This document shows, one piece after another, positions 23,073 to 30,976 of a DNA stretch of 64,000 nt. The notes beneath the pieces were generated by a model. The model saw only the letters and a list, made by a program, of their open reading frames with translations. It did no database searches and was not told the DNA's origin. Position 1 is the first letter of the stretch. The number at the start of each line of letters is the position of its first letter. Origin of the DNA: an uncultured Clostridium sp. Its GTDB lineage: Bacteria > Bacillota > Clostridia > Lachnospirales > Lachnospiraceae. The stretch lies in contig UQMJ01000002.1 of NCBI GenBank assembly GCA_900542035.1, positions 139,770 to 203,769 on the forward strand. The letters run 5' to 3'. Both the position numbers and the translations under genes were made by a program.

Positions 23073-24407
23073 TTAAGACTTTTTCTTTTTTTTCGGTCTG
23101 ACCGGCGGATTCTCTTTCTTTAAGACATGGCAGATATTTTCCTTAATCCGGTTAGATAAATATGCATACTGAATCAGTTCTTCCTCGTTAAAACCGGCAA
23201 ATTTGGCGACTTCATAATCCTTCTGGGCAGTGGACAATTCTTCCAGTACCGGCTCTGATGCCGGAAGAAGTTCGACCTGAACCTGGTCTTCTACTTTAAT
23301 CAGTTCTTTCATGGTCAGCTTCTGCATCGCCAAAGCCAGACGGCTTCTGGACATATTCGTCACGTCCGACAGTTCTTTTAAGGTGTCAATCCTGGGTTTC
23401 TGGCTGAAATAAATCAACAGGCTGACTTCGGAAAGTGACAGGCCATATTTAATTGCTACCGAATCCAGATAATGGTCCAGCAGTTTTCTGTCTCGGTAGG
23501 AATCCAGAAGAACGCCTTCTCCATCCAGCGCCCCATGACTGACGGAACTTCTCTCGTCTCCCAGTTTTGTGGAACCTGGGAAAATAGACAGCGGAACCGC
23601 CCCGTCTCCCGCCGCATCCAGTAAAAACCGGTAAACAGACAGCCAGTTTTTTTCATAATCTTCTTCCGTCAATACGGATTTATAAAAATCATGGTAGTAT
23701 TCAAAGACCATCCTCTTCATTTTAATGGTCTTTGTAAGGCTTAATCCCTGGGTTACCAGAGATCCTTTTGTCTTTACATAGTAGTAAATGGGAACACGCA
23801 GGGCATAAATCGTCTTCGTATGGCGCAGGTATTCCAGATTAAACATAAAATCCTCGCACCAGCTAATGGTTTTATCCATCGCAAGGCCATAGCGTTCAAT
23901 GATTTCCCGCTTAAAAAGCTTGTTCCACAGCACGCCGTAATAAAAATCTGCCGGATTTTCCATCATAAATCCTGCAAATTCATCCAGAGTCAGAACGCCG
24001 TCTTTCTCAATGTCCCCTTTATGAGACAGCCGATCTCCAATAACCCTGTAGAAATCTGCAATTACCATATCGCATCCGCTTTCCTTCGCTGCCCTGACCA
24101 TCAGACTTGTGGCATCCGGCGTAATCCAGTCATCACTGTCTAAAAATTGGATATACTGGCCTTTTGCCTTTTTCAGTCCCAGATTGCGGGTATCGGAAAC
24201 TCCTGTATTTTCTTTGTGTATGACCTGTACCCTGCTGTCTTTTTTCTGATATTCTTCACAAATTTCTCCGGAAGCGTCGGTGCTTCCATCGTCAATGAGC
24301 AGCAGCTCAAAATCCATATAGCCTTGATTTAAAACGCTTTCTATACAGCACCGTATGCTGTCTTGTGCATTATAAACCGGAATAATCATGGTTACCATCG
24401 GGTTCAT
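23073..24407 (-). CDS. Family 2 glycosyltransferase fused to a MarR-like winged helix
   Basis: 444 residues. Residues 1-230 are a GT2 (GT-A) transferase: TMIIPVYNAQDSIRCCIESV, LLIDDGSTDASGEIC, and the metal-binding DSD at 90-92 (FLDSDDWITP). About 310-430 is different. LDSVAIKYGLSLSEVSLLIY, then IDTLKELSDVTNMSRSRLAL and MQKLTMKELIKVEDQVQVEL read as MarR helices and wing, followed by a C-terminal helix pair like the MarR dimer interface. The tail is Lys/Pro-rich. No frameshift is needed, so this is a genuine fusion. Product of the transferase unknown. It has its own promoter and no glycan cluster around it. Confidence 0.8.
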   Translation of the reverse strand: MNPMVTMIIPVYNAQDSIRCCIESVLNQGYMDFELLLIDDGSTDASGEICEEYQKKDSRVQVIHKENTGVSDTRNLGLKKAKGQYIQFLDSDDWITPDATSLMVRAAKESGCDMVIADFYRVIGDRLSHKGDIEKDGVLTLDEFAGFMMENPADFYYGVLWNKLFKREIIERYGLAMDKTISWCEDFMFNLEYLRHTKTIYALRVPIYYYVKTKGSLVTQGLSLTKTIKMKRMVFEYYHDFYKSVLTEEDYEKNWLSVYRFLLDAAGDGAVPLSIFPGSTKLGDERSSVSHGALDGEGVLLDSYRDRKLLDHYLDSVAIKYGLSLSEVSLLIYFSQKPRIDTLKELSDVTNMSRSRLALAMQKLTMKELIKVEDQVQVELLPASEPVLEELSTAQKDYEVAKFAGFNEEELIQYAYLSNRIKENICHVLKKENPPVRPKKKKKS

Positions 24408-24470
24408 GAATGGTTCAATCTCCTTTCGAAGTAGATAACATCCGTGTAGCCTGACGCTACGCTTAGGGAA

Positions 24471-24499
24471 AGTATAACATGAAGCGGGATGGTTCTCAA
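24471..24499 (-). promoter_or_regulatory. Promoter of the glycosyltransferase-MarR gene
   Basis: -35 TTGAGA (24494-24499), 17-bp spacer, -10 TATACT preceded by TGT (24471-24476). The leader contains GTAGC/GCTAC hairpin bases. Confidence 0.7.
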
Positions 24500-24506
24500 T
24501 GGGAAG

Positions 24507-24561
24507 TAAAAAATATCCCAGTTGAACTGACGTACCTGCCTGAATCTTCCAACTGGGATAT
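24507..24561 (-). terminator. Terminator after the sirtuin gene
   Basis: 12-bp stem ATATCCCAGTTG/CAACTGGGATAT (24513-24524 with 24550-24561), then UUUUUU on the minus strand. Confidence 0.85.
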
Positions 24562-24568
24562 GGTTATT

Positions 24569-25447
24569 TTATATTGCTTTATTCCACTCTGCCAGTACTT
24601 CCCCGACGTCTCCATTCAGACAAATCGATCGTTCGATAATCTCTTTAGGAGCATATGCCTGTCCGGTGTTGATGCTGGCATATACTGCCTTTGGATTTTT
24701 TGCTGTCAGCTGCCAGAATGGGTATTTGATGATTCCAGGGGTGTTGTAACCGACGCCAAGTTCCAGAAACAAAACTCTTGAATCGTTTCTTGTACGCACA
24801 AAATTCTCATAGCGCATCGCCGCCATATGCCATCCTTCATCTTCCACAAAACGTCCATCTGCCCGCAGATTCATGGTAAGCGGTCTGCCGCAGTGGGGAC
24901 ATACCGGAAGCAGTTCGCTGGGAACCCTCATGTTTTTCTGCTGCTGGAACATTTTCTCAATAACCGGACGGTTGTCAAATGTCTCCTGACAGCAGGGTTT
25001 GGAACATTGAAACAGACCGTAATCTCCCTGGGTATAAAACAGTCGTTTCTTATCAAATCCGGCTTTCTGAAAGCAGTGATCCACATTGGTGGTAACCACA
25101 AAATAGTCCTTCCCTTTCAGCAGTTTTAACAGTTCCTCATAAACAGGTTTTTGCGGTTCCTGATAACGGTTAATCCAGATATACCGGCTCCAATACGCCC
25201 AGTATTCTTCTGGAGTCGGAAATGGATAGAAGCCGCCGGAATACATATCTTCCAATCCATATTTTTCTGCAAAATCCGGAAAATATTTGCAGAACCGCTC
25301 TCCGCTATAAGTAAATCCTGCGGAAGTTGAAAGTCCTGCTCCTGCGCCCACTATGACTGCATCTGCAATCCGCAGCTGTTTTTTCAGCTTCTCAGATAGT
25401 GTCAAGCAGTCTTCTGTAGATTTCATAATCTTCATTTTTGAAAACAT
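24569..25447 (-). CDS. Class M sirtuin (SirTM-type protein ADP-ribosyltransferase)
   Basis: 292 residues from the ATG at 25447 (GAGGTG, seven-base spacing), overlapping the macrodomain gene's end by 56 bp. Rossmann motif VIVGAGAGLSTSAGFTYSGERF (31-52), TNVD at 120-123, and zinc ligands C148, C152/C153, C183 and C186. Where deacetylase sirtuins have the catalytic His (xxHG), this protein has YTQGDYG with Gln at 140. That His-to-Gln change is described for SirTM enzymes, which ADP-ribosylate a lipoylated carrier protein rather than deacylate. The gcvH-L and lipoate ligase genes of that system are not nearby, so the target is open. Confidence 0.82.
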   Translation of the reverse strand: MFSKMKIMKSTEDCLTLSEKLKKQLRIADAVIVGAGAGLSTSAGFTYSGERFCKYFPDFAEKYGLEDMYSGGFYPFPTPEEYWAYWSRYIWINRYQEPQKPVYEELLKLLKGKDYFVVTTNVDHCFQKAGFDKKRLFYTQGDYGLFQCSKPCCQETFDNRPVIEKMFQQQKNMRVPSELLPVCPHCGRPLTMNLRADGRFVEDEGWHMAAMRYENFVRTRNDSRVLFLELGVGYNTPGIIKYPFWQLTAKNPKAVYASINTGQAYAPKEIIERSICLNGDVGEVLAEWNKAI

Positions 25448-26168
25448 TAAATATCACCTCAATTTCACTGTGGTTTCCTGTTCGATAATTTCGTACTGTC
25501 TGAATGGCAATTTCAGCTGCTCTCTCATTTGGGAAGCAGAATACTCCCGTAGAAATACAGCAGAACGCAAGGCTTTTTACGCCGTTTTTCTCCGCAAGCT
25601 CAAGACAGGAACGGTAGCAGGAGGCCAAAAGCCTTTCCTGTTCCCTGGTAACGTTTCCCCTCACAATTGGCCCCACCGTATGCAGCACATAACGGCAGGG
25701 CAGATTATAGGCAGGCGTTATCTTTGCCTTTCCGGTTTCTTCCTCATGCCCCTGCTGTTCCATCAGTCTGGCACAGTCCAGACGCAGCTGTACCCCCGCA
25801 AAGGTATGGATGCAGTTATCAATGCAGGCATGACAGGGCACGTAGCATCCCGTCATTCCTGCATTTGCCGCATTCACGATGGCATCACAGCGCAGCGTGG
25901 TAATGTCTCCCTGCCAGAGATAAATCCCCTCTTCTGCGGGAGTTAAATCCGCAATATCCGTAATTCCTTTTCTTCTGCTCTCTTCTTTTAGATATGCATC
26001 CTGGACGTCTAAAAATTCATCGTCAATCGGCGCAGGCATTCTGACGTTCATGCAGGATCGTAAAAGTCTCTTTTGTTCTGCTTCTCCCTCCGGAATCGTT
26101 CCATTCCAACGTTTCTGCTCTGCCAGAAGCCTTTTTATCAGAAACAGTCTTCTTTCGTCTTGATTCAT
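25392..26168 (-). CDS. Zinc-type macrodomain protein-ADP-ribose hydrolase
   Basis: 258 residues from the ATG at 26168 (GAGG site eight bases upstream; longer start 26222 lacks one). The macrodomain covers about residues 70-258: IYLWQGDITTLRCDAIVNAAN, then GCYVPCHACIDNCIHTFAG, whose Cys and His residues are the ligands of the zinc-dependent macrodomain class. Phosphate loop in CCISTGVFCFPNERAAEIAI. It removes ADP-ribose from proteins. Translationally coupled to the SirTM-like gene, so the pair can write and erase the same mark, as in the known SirTM-macrodomain operons linked to oxidative stress. Confidence 0.88.
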   Translation of the reverse strand: MNQDERRLFLIKRLLAEQKRWNGTIPEGEAEQKRLLRSCMNVRMPAPIDDEFLDVQDAYLKEESRRKGITDIADLTPAEEGIYLWQGDITTLRCDAIVNAANAGMTGCYVPCHACIDNCIHTFAGVQLRLDCARLMEQQGHEEETGKAKITPAYNLPCRYVLHTVGPIVRGNVTREQERLLASCYRSCLELAEKNGVKSLAFCCISTGVFCFPNERAAEIAIQTVRNYRTGNHSEIEVIFNVFKNEDYEIYRRLLDTI

Positions 26169-26281
26169 ATGGTAACCTCGTTTCTTTGTAATCAACTGCC
26201 CGTTTTTATTATCATACCGCATTCTTCTTCAGAAAAAAAGTACGCACAAATCTATTACCTGGTTACTTTTTTGTTCCCGCC

Positions 26282-26310
26282 TTGCTTTTTCCTGTCCCAT
26301 ACACTATAAT
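26282..26310 (+). promoter_or_regulatory. Promoter of the HxlR-family gene
   Basis: -35 TTGCTT (26282-26287), 17-bp spacer, -10 TATAAT (26305-26310). Confidence 0.72.
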
Positions 26311-26351
26311 TTAAATGCAGGATTCGAATCTATACTATTGGAGGTACCTAA

Positions 26352-26690
26352 ATGCTGACAAAAGAAGAAATGCCCGCCTGTCCGGTCGCAACTACAGTCG
26401 CTTTAATCGGAAGTAAATGGAAACTGCTTATCATGCGGAATCTCCTGATTCGTCCATGGCGTTTTAATGAATTGAAAAAAAGTTTAGATGGAATCAGCCA
26501 GAAAGTCTTAACGGACAGTTTACGATCTATGGAAGAAGACGGACTTGTCATCCGCACTGCTTATCCCGAAGTGCCGCCAAGAGTAGAATATTCCTTAAGT
26601 GAACTAGGCGAAACCATGCGTCCGATTCTCGACGCTATGGCAGAGTGGGGAACTGCGTATAAAGAAAACTACCCATTTGAAAATTCTTAA
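26352..26690 (+). CDS. HxlR-family transcriptional regulator
   Basis: 112 residues behind GGAGG. HxlR winged-helix fold: CPVATTVALIGSKWKLLIMR, then RPWRFNELKKSLDGISQKVL and RTAYPEVPPRVEYSLSELG. One cysteine (C10) at the conserved N-terminal position that senses electrophiles or redox change in relatives such as HypR. No target gene is adjacent in the same direction; the sirtuin-macrodomain pair is divergent and could be a target, which is speculation. Confidence 0.88.
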   Translation: MLTKEEMPACPVATTVALIGSKWKLLIMRNLLIRPWRFNELKKSLDGISQKVLTDSLRSMEEDGLVIRTAYPEVPPRVEYSLSELGETMRPILDAMAEWGTAYKENYPFENS

Positions 26691-26711
26691 TGTTCTCTCT
26701 TACCATCAAAC

Positions 26712-26759
26712 AAGGCTATAAACCAGCATTGGAAACTGCTCCTGCTGCTTTATAGCCTT
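26712..26759. terminator. Bidirectional terminator between hxlR-type gene and oppF
   Basis: 11-bp stem AAGGCTATAAA/TTTATAGCCTT serving the two convergent genes. Confidence 0.7.
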
Positions 26760-26766
26760 ATCATGT

Positions 26767-27696
26767 TTACACCCAGCGGTCAAATTCCTCATCTGTACAG
26801 GTTACATAATGAGTTCCCTCTACCAGATGCTCGGTGCCTTTATTGTAATCAATTCCGGAAGTTTTGTAATCATAACTGATGGCCGTCCGGTTCTTCTCTA
26901 CCACCGGATTAGGCGCCGGAATCGCAGACAGAAGACTCCTGGTATAAGGATGTACAGGATGTTCAAAAATTTCTTCGGTAGTTCCGGTTTCTAACAGATG
27001 TCCCAGATGGAGAACGCCGATTCGATCGGAAATATATTTGACCATGGACAAGTCATGGGCAATGAACAGGTAGGCAGTTCCCGTTTCTTTCTGAATATCC
27101 TTCATCAGGTTTACCACCTGGGCCTGTATGGAAACATCCAGCGCAGAAATACATTCATCTGCAATGATCAATTTGGGATTCATAATCAACGCTCTGGCAA
27201 TCCCTACTCTTTGCCGCTGGCCGCCGGAAAACTGGTGGGGATACCTGGAGGCGTGTTCCGGAGCCAGTCCTACCTTTGCTAAAATCGCTTTGATGCGTTC
27301 TTCCCGCTCTTCCCTGCTTTGATACATATGGTGAATATCCAGCCCTTCTCCAATAATATCTTCTACCTTTTTTCTTGGATTTAAAGATGCCATTGGGTCC
27401 TGAAAAATCATCTGCATCTGGGTCCGCAGCATCTGGTTTGCAGTCCGGTTCATTTTTTTGCTGATGTCCATTCCGTTAAACTGTATGGTTCCATCTGTCG
27501 GTTCATAAAGCCGGATAATGCTTCTTCCGATTGTCGACTTTCCAGATCCGGATTCTCCTACCAATCCGTAAGTTTCTCCCGCATATATCTGAAACGATAC
27601 ATTGTCTACTGCTTTTACCGTAAAATTCCGGTTTACTTTAAAATACTGTTTTAATCCCCTGACGGTTAAAACCGGCTTTTCACTGTTCCGTTCCAT
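26767..27696 (-). CDS. oppF: Oligopeptide ABC transporter ATPase OppF
   Basis: 309 residues. Walker A GESGSGKST near residue 52, signature SGGQRQRVGIARAL, Walker B LIIADECISALD, and the C-terminal Opp/Dpp extension with HPYTRSLLSAIP. Pairs with OppD to power peptide import. Starts inside the end of oppD (17-bp overlap) with AAGGAGG. Last gene of the operon. Confidence 0.93.
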   Translation of the reverse strand: MERNSEKPVLTVRGLKQYFKVNRNFTVKAVDNVSFQIYAGETYGLVGESGSGKSTIGRSIIRLYEPTDGTIQFNGMDISKKMNRTANQMLRTQMQMIFQDPMASLNPRKKVEDIIGEGLDIHHMYQSREEREERIKAILAKVGLAPEHASRYPHQFSGGQRQRVGIARALIMNPKLIIADECISALDVSIQAQVVNLMKDIQKETGTAYLFIAHDLSMVKYISDRIGVLHLGHLLETGTTEEIFEHPVHPYTRSLLSAIPAPNPVVEKNRTAISYDYKTSGIDYNKGTEHLVEGTHYVTCTDEEFDRWV

Positions 27697-28768
27697 ATTC
27701 GGCCGCCTCCTTTTTCATCCTCTCGATTCGTTCGGCAAGTTCTTTTGGCATTTCTACCTTCGGCGCTCTTGGATCCAGCAGCCAGGTTGCCGCATAATGA
27801 CTGTCTGTAATCCGGAACATTGGAGGATCCGCCTTGTCGTCTGCTTCCAGTGCGTAACGGTTTCTTGGCGCAAACGCATCTCCCTGTTTTTCATGGAGCA
27901 GGTTTGGCGGAGAACCTGGGATGGTATACAATCGCTCATCCTCTGTATCCAGATCCGGCATGGCAGACAGCAGTCCCCAGGTATACGGATGTCTGGGGTC
28001 ATAAAAAATTTCGTTGATTTTGCCTTTTTCTACAATTTTTCCTGCGTACATTACATTTACATAATCGGCCACTTTTGCGACTACCCCTAAATCATGGGTA
28101 ATGTAAATGACTGAAATTCCCCGTTCCGCCTGAATCCGGCGAATCAGCTCAATAATTTTAGCCTGAATGGTAACGTCTAAAGCCGTCGTCGGCTCATCAC
28201 AAATCAGCAGATCCGGATTGCAGGAAAGGGCAATGGCAATGACAACTCTCTGACGCATACCGCCGGATAACTGGTGGGGATAGTTTTTCATCCGCTTTTC
28301 CGGTTCTTCAATCCCTACTTCCGTCAACAGTTCGATCGCCTTGTTCCAGGCTTCTTTTTTCGGCGTTTTAAAATGCCAGATCATGCCTTCCATAATCTGT
28401 TTTCCAATAGTCATAGTCGGATTCAGGCTGGTCATAGGATCCTGGAATACCATGGCAATTCTCTTTCCATTGATATGGCGGCGAATCCATTTCTTGTCTT
28501 TCTTTAAAATATCAACGGTTTCTTCTGAACCGTCTGCATGGTGATAAGTAAATTCTATGCTGCCTCTGGTTACAAATGCATTGGATGCCAGGATTCCCAT
28601 TGCCGCTTTCATGGTAACGGATTTTCCAGAACCGGATTCTCCTACTATCGCTACGGTTTCTCCTTTATTTAAGTCCAGATCCACGCCGCGGATGGCATGA
28701 ACGGTTCCAGCAGTTGTTTTAAACGAAATGTCCAGATTCCGGATCTTCAGTATTTTTTCCTCTGCCAT
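27680..28768 (-). CDS. oppD: Oligopeptide ABC transporter ATPase OppD
   Basis: 362 residues. Walker A GESGSGKSV, signature SGGMRQRVVIAIAL, Walker B LLICDEPTTALDV, and HPYTWGLLSAMPDL in the C-terminal extension typical of OppD/DppD. Unlike most family members, the extension lacks the usual cysteine cluster that binds an iron-sulfur centre. Eleven bases after oppC. Confidence 0.92.
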   Translation of the reverse strand: MAEEKILKIRNLDISFKTTAGTVHAIRGVDLDLNKGETVAIVGESGSGKSVTMKAAMGILASNAFVTRGSIEFTYHHADGSEETVDILKKDKKWIRRHINGKRIAMVFQDPMTSLNPTMTIGKQIMEGMIWHFKTPKKEAWNKAIELLTEVGIEEPEKRMKNYPHQLSGGMRQRVVIAIALSCNPDLLICDEPTTALDVTIQAKIIELIRRIQAERGISVIYITHDLGVVAKVADYVNVMYAGKIVEKGKINEIFYDPRHPYTWGLLSAMPDLDTEDERLYTIPGSPPNLLHEKQGDAFAPRNRYALEADDKADPPMFRITDSHYAATWLLDPRAPKVEMPKELAERIERMKKEAAEYGTEQ

Positions 28769-28779
28769 CTTTTCTTACC

Positions 28780-29853
28780 TCACAGTTCTTTCATTTTTGG
28801 ATCCAGCGCTTCTCTCAGTCCATCTGCTACCAGATTGAAGCTGAGCATCAAAAGCGCCATTGCTATAATAGGCGGCATAATCTGATAGGGGTGAGTCGTG
28901 AAGCTGTTAAATCCTTCCGAAATCAGGGAACCCAGGGAACACTGGGGAACTGGGATTCCCAGTCCTACAAAGCTTAAAAATGCTTCTGTAAAAATGGCGG
29001 TAGGGATGGAAAACATTACCTGGGTAATAATCGGCCCGATAATATTGGGCAGCACTTCCCGAAAAATAATAAAGAAATGACCGGCTCCCAGTGTTCTGGA
29101 TGCCAGGACAAATTCCTGCTCCTTTAATTTCAGCATCTCTGCCCTGGCAATCCGGCTCATGCCCACCCATTCGGTCAGCATCAGGGCAAAAATAATGGTC
29201 AGCATACCTGGTTTTAAAACCAGCAGCAGCAAGGTAACGATGACCAGGCGGGGAATTCCGTTGGCCACTTCCAGAATTCTTTGCATAACCATATCGGTTT
29301 TTCCTCCAAAGTATCCGGAAATCAGCCCGTAGCTCATGCCGATTACCATATCAATTACCGCTGCCGCCACTGCAATCATTAACGATACCTGGGCTCCAGT
29401 CCAGGTTCTGGTCCAGATATCCCTGCCAAAATTGTCGCTTCCGAACCAGTAATAAACGTCTTCTAATCCTTTTTCTTCATAGTAATTTACTAATTTAGAA
29501 CCTGTGGTGGTACGGATTTTTTCACTTCCATCAAAAATCCCCAATTGTTCCAGCCCTTTTACACGGGGCGCCAGATTTTTCTCAGTCAGAGTCTGTCCGG
29601 AATATGTATAATCATTCATTCCAGGTCCGACTACCGCCATTCCTGCAATAAGCAGAATCATAATCAATCCAAATACCGCGCTGGCTTTTCTGAAATACCG
29701 GATTGCTGCATCCTTCCAGAAGCTCTGGGCAGCAAAGTTGGCATCAATAGCAATCTCCCCGCTGTTGTTTTTCAGCCGGAAGTCTGCTTCTGACAAAACA
29801 GGAGCCTGCTGACTGGAAACAGCCAGAACTGCTGATTTCTTTTTTCCAATCAT
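28780..29853 (-). CDS. oppC: Oligopeptide ABC transporter permease OppC
   Basis: 357 residues from the ATG at 29853, ten bases from AAAGGGG and four bases after the oppB stop; a longer frame to 29904 overlaps oppB. Six membrane segments with an extended periplasmic-side loop (about 90-150) between the first two. EAA-like loop at LASRTLGAGHFFIIFREVLPN. Forms the pore with OppB. Confidence 0.9.
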   Translation of the reverse strand: MIGKKKSAVLAVSSQQAPVLSEADFRLKNNSGEIAIDANFAAQSFWKDAAIRYFRKASAVFGLIMILLIAGMAVVGPGMNDYTYSGQTLTEKNLAPRVKGLEQLGIFDGSEKIRTTTGSKLVNYYEEKGLEDVYYWFGSDNFGRDIWTRTWTGAQVSLMIAVAAAVIDMVIGMSYGLISGYFGGKTDMVMQRILEVANGIPRLVIVTLLLLVLKPGMLTIIFALMLTEWVGMSRIARAEMLKLKEQEFVLASRTLGAGHFFIIFREVLPNIIGPIITQVMFSIPTAIFTEAFLSFVGLGIPVPQCSLGSLISEGFNSFTTHPYQIMPPIIAMALLMLSFNLVADGLREALDPKMKEL

Positions 29854-29857
29854 TTCA

Positions 29858-30793
29858 TCAATCCCCTTTCTTTGCCAGCCGGATTCTCGGATCGATAATT
29901 CCATATAGAATGTCCACTGCCAGCATAATCAAAATATACATTGCCGAATAAATAAAGCTTAACGAAATTACCACATTATAATCATTGGACTGAATGGCAT
30001 TTACCAAAAGGCTTCCGACTCCTGGGATGGCAAAAATCTTTTCCACAACCAGTGAGCCGGTCATTAAATCTACAATCAGCGGCGCCAGCACCGTAATAAT
30101 AGGAATCATGGCGTTTCTGAGGGCATGGCGGAAAATCAGGGCCGGCCCCGAAATTCCTTTGCTTTCTGCCAGAAGCATATAGTCGCTTCCCAGTACTTCC
30201 ATCATTTCGCTCCTGGTAAATCGGGCGATGGAAGCCATGGTAAACATAGAAAGAGCAAGACTTGGAAGCACGCTGGAGCTCATAGCTTTCTTGGCATTAT
30301 AAAGCATCGGAAACCACTCCATTTTAAAGCCCAGGGTATAGCTTAATGCCAGGGCAAATACATAAGAAGGAACCGAAACGCCGATAACGGAAATTACTGT
30401 CGCCAGGGAATCCCAGACCGTATCGTGTTTGATTGCTGCAATTACGCCTAAGATCAGTCCCAGTGCCGCTCCGATCAGTACCGCACAGCCGCCAATCCGG
30501 ATAGAAATCGGAAGTCTGGTCTGAATCAGCTGGGAAATCGGCGTATTTTTGGAAATGTTGTAGCTGACTCCAAAATCTCCCTGCAGCATATTTTTTACAT
30601 AACGGAAAAACTGGGTAAACAGCGGCTGATCTAAACCGTATTTTGCATAAAGAGCCATTCTCTGGTCATCGTTTAATTTTTCATCATTAAAGGGAGAGCC
30701 TGGCATCAGCTGCATTAAAAGAAACAGCACTCCAAGAATGACCAGGAGTGTAAACAGAGAGGTTATTATTCGCCTTAACGCATACTTTTTCAC
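29858..30793 (-). CDS. oppB: Oligopeptide ABC transporter permease OppB
   Basis: 311 residues, GTG start after AAAGGAGG. Six membrane segments; N-terminal MKKYALRRIITSLFTLLVIL and LLMQLMPGSPF are standard for OppB/DppB. EAA loop at LAESKGISGPALIFRHALRN. Separated from oppA by 183 bases with three hairpins. Confidence 0.92.
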   Translation of the reverse strand: MKKYALRRIITSLFTLLVILGVLFLLMQLMPGSPFNDEKLNDDQRMALYAKYGLDQPLFTQFFRYVKNMLQGDFGVSYNISKNTPISQLIQTRLPISIRIGGCAVLIGAALGLILGVIAAIKHDTVWDSLATVISVIGVSVPSYVFALALSYTLGFKMEWFPMLYNAKKAMSSSVLPSLALSMFTMASIARFTRSEMMEVLGSDYMLLAESKGISGPALIFRHALRNAMIPIITVLAPLIVDLMTGSLVVEKIFAIPGVGSLLVNAIQSNDYNVVISLSFIYSAMYILIMLAVDILYGIIDPRIRLAKKGD

Positions 30794-30827
30794 ATTCTGC
30801 CTCCTTTATTTTCTTATTCCCGCAATC

Positions 30828-30949
30828 GCATCCGTGTACAGGGGGCAGCACGCCTCCTGTACACGGATGCTGCATATTCCCTTGAAAAATCACAGGAAGC
30901 ATCCTGTAATTTTTCAAAAGCCGCACCAGAACTGCAGTCTAAGTGCGGC
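30828..30949 (-). repeat. Three hairpins between oppA and oppB
   Basis: (1) 30828-30870: 15-bp perfect stem GCATCCGTGTACAGG/CCTGTACACGGATGC. (2) 30882-30917: 16-bp stem starting TTGAAAAAT with one mismatch and loop AGCA. (3) 30920-30949: GCCGCAC/GTGCGGC. No U-runs, so they are better seen as mRNA 3'-end stabilisers for oppA or processing sites than as terminators. The first resembles the element at 42558-42594. Confidence 0.7.
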
Positions 30950-30976
30950 CAGACATCACAAAGCTTATTTCATAAA

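Noticed and set aside
24420..24470. Third copy of the GCATC...TGTACA palindrome
   Set aside because: Only about ten bases match and it does not form the long stem; likely coincidence.
25353..25946. Plus-strand 197-codon open frame opposite the sirtuin and macrodomain genes
   Set aside because: Shadow of two well-supported genes; no ribosome-binding site.
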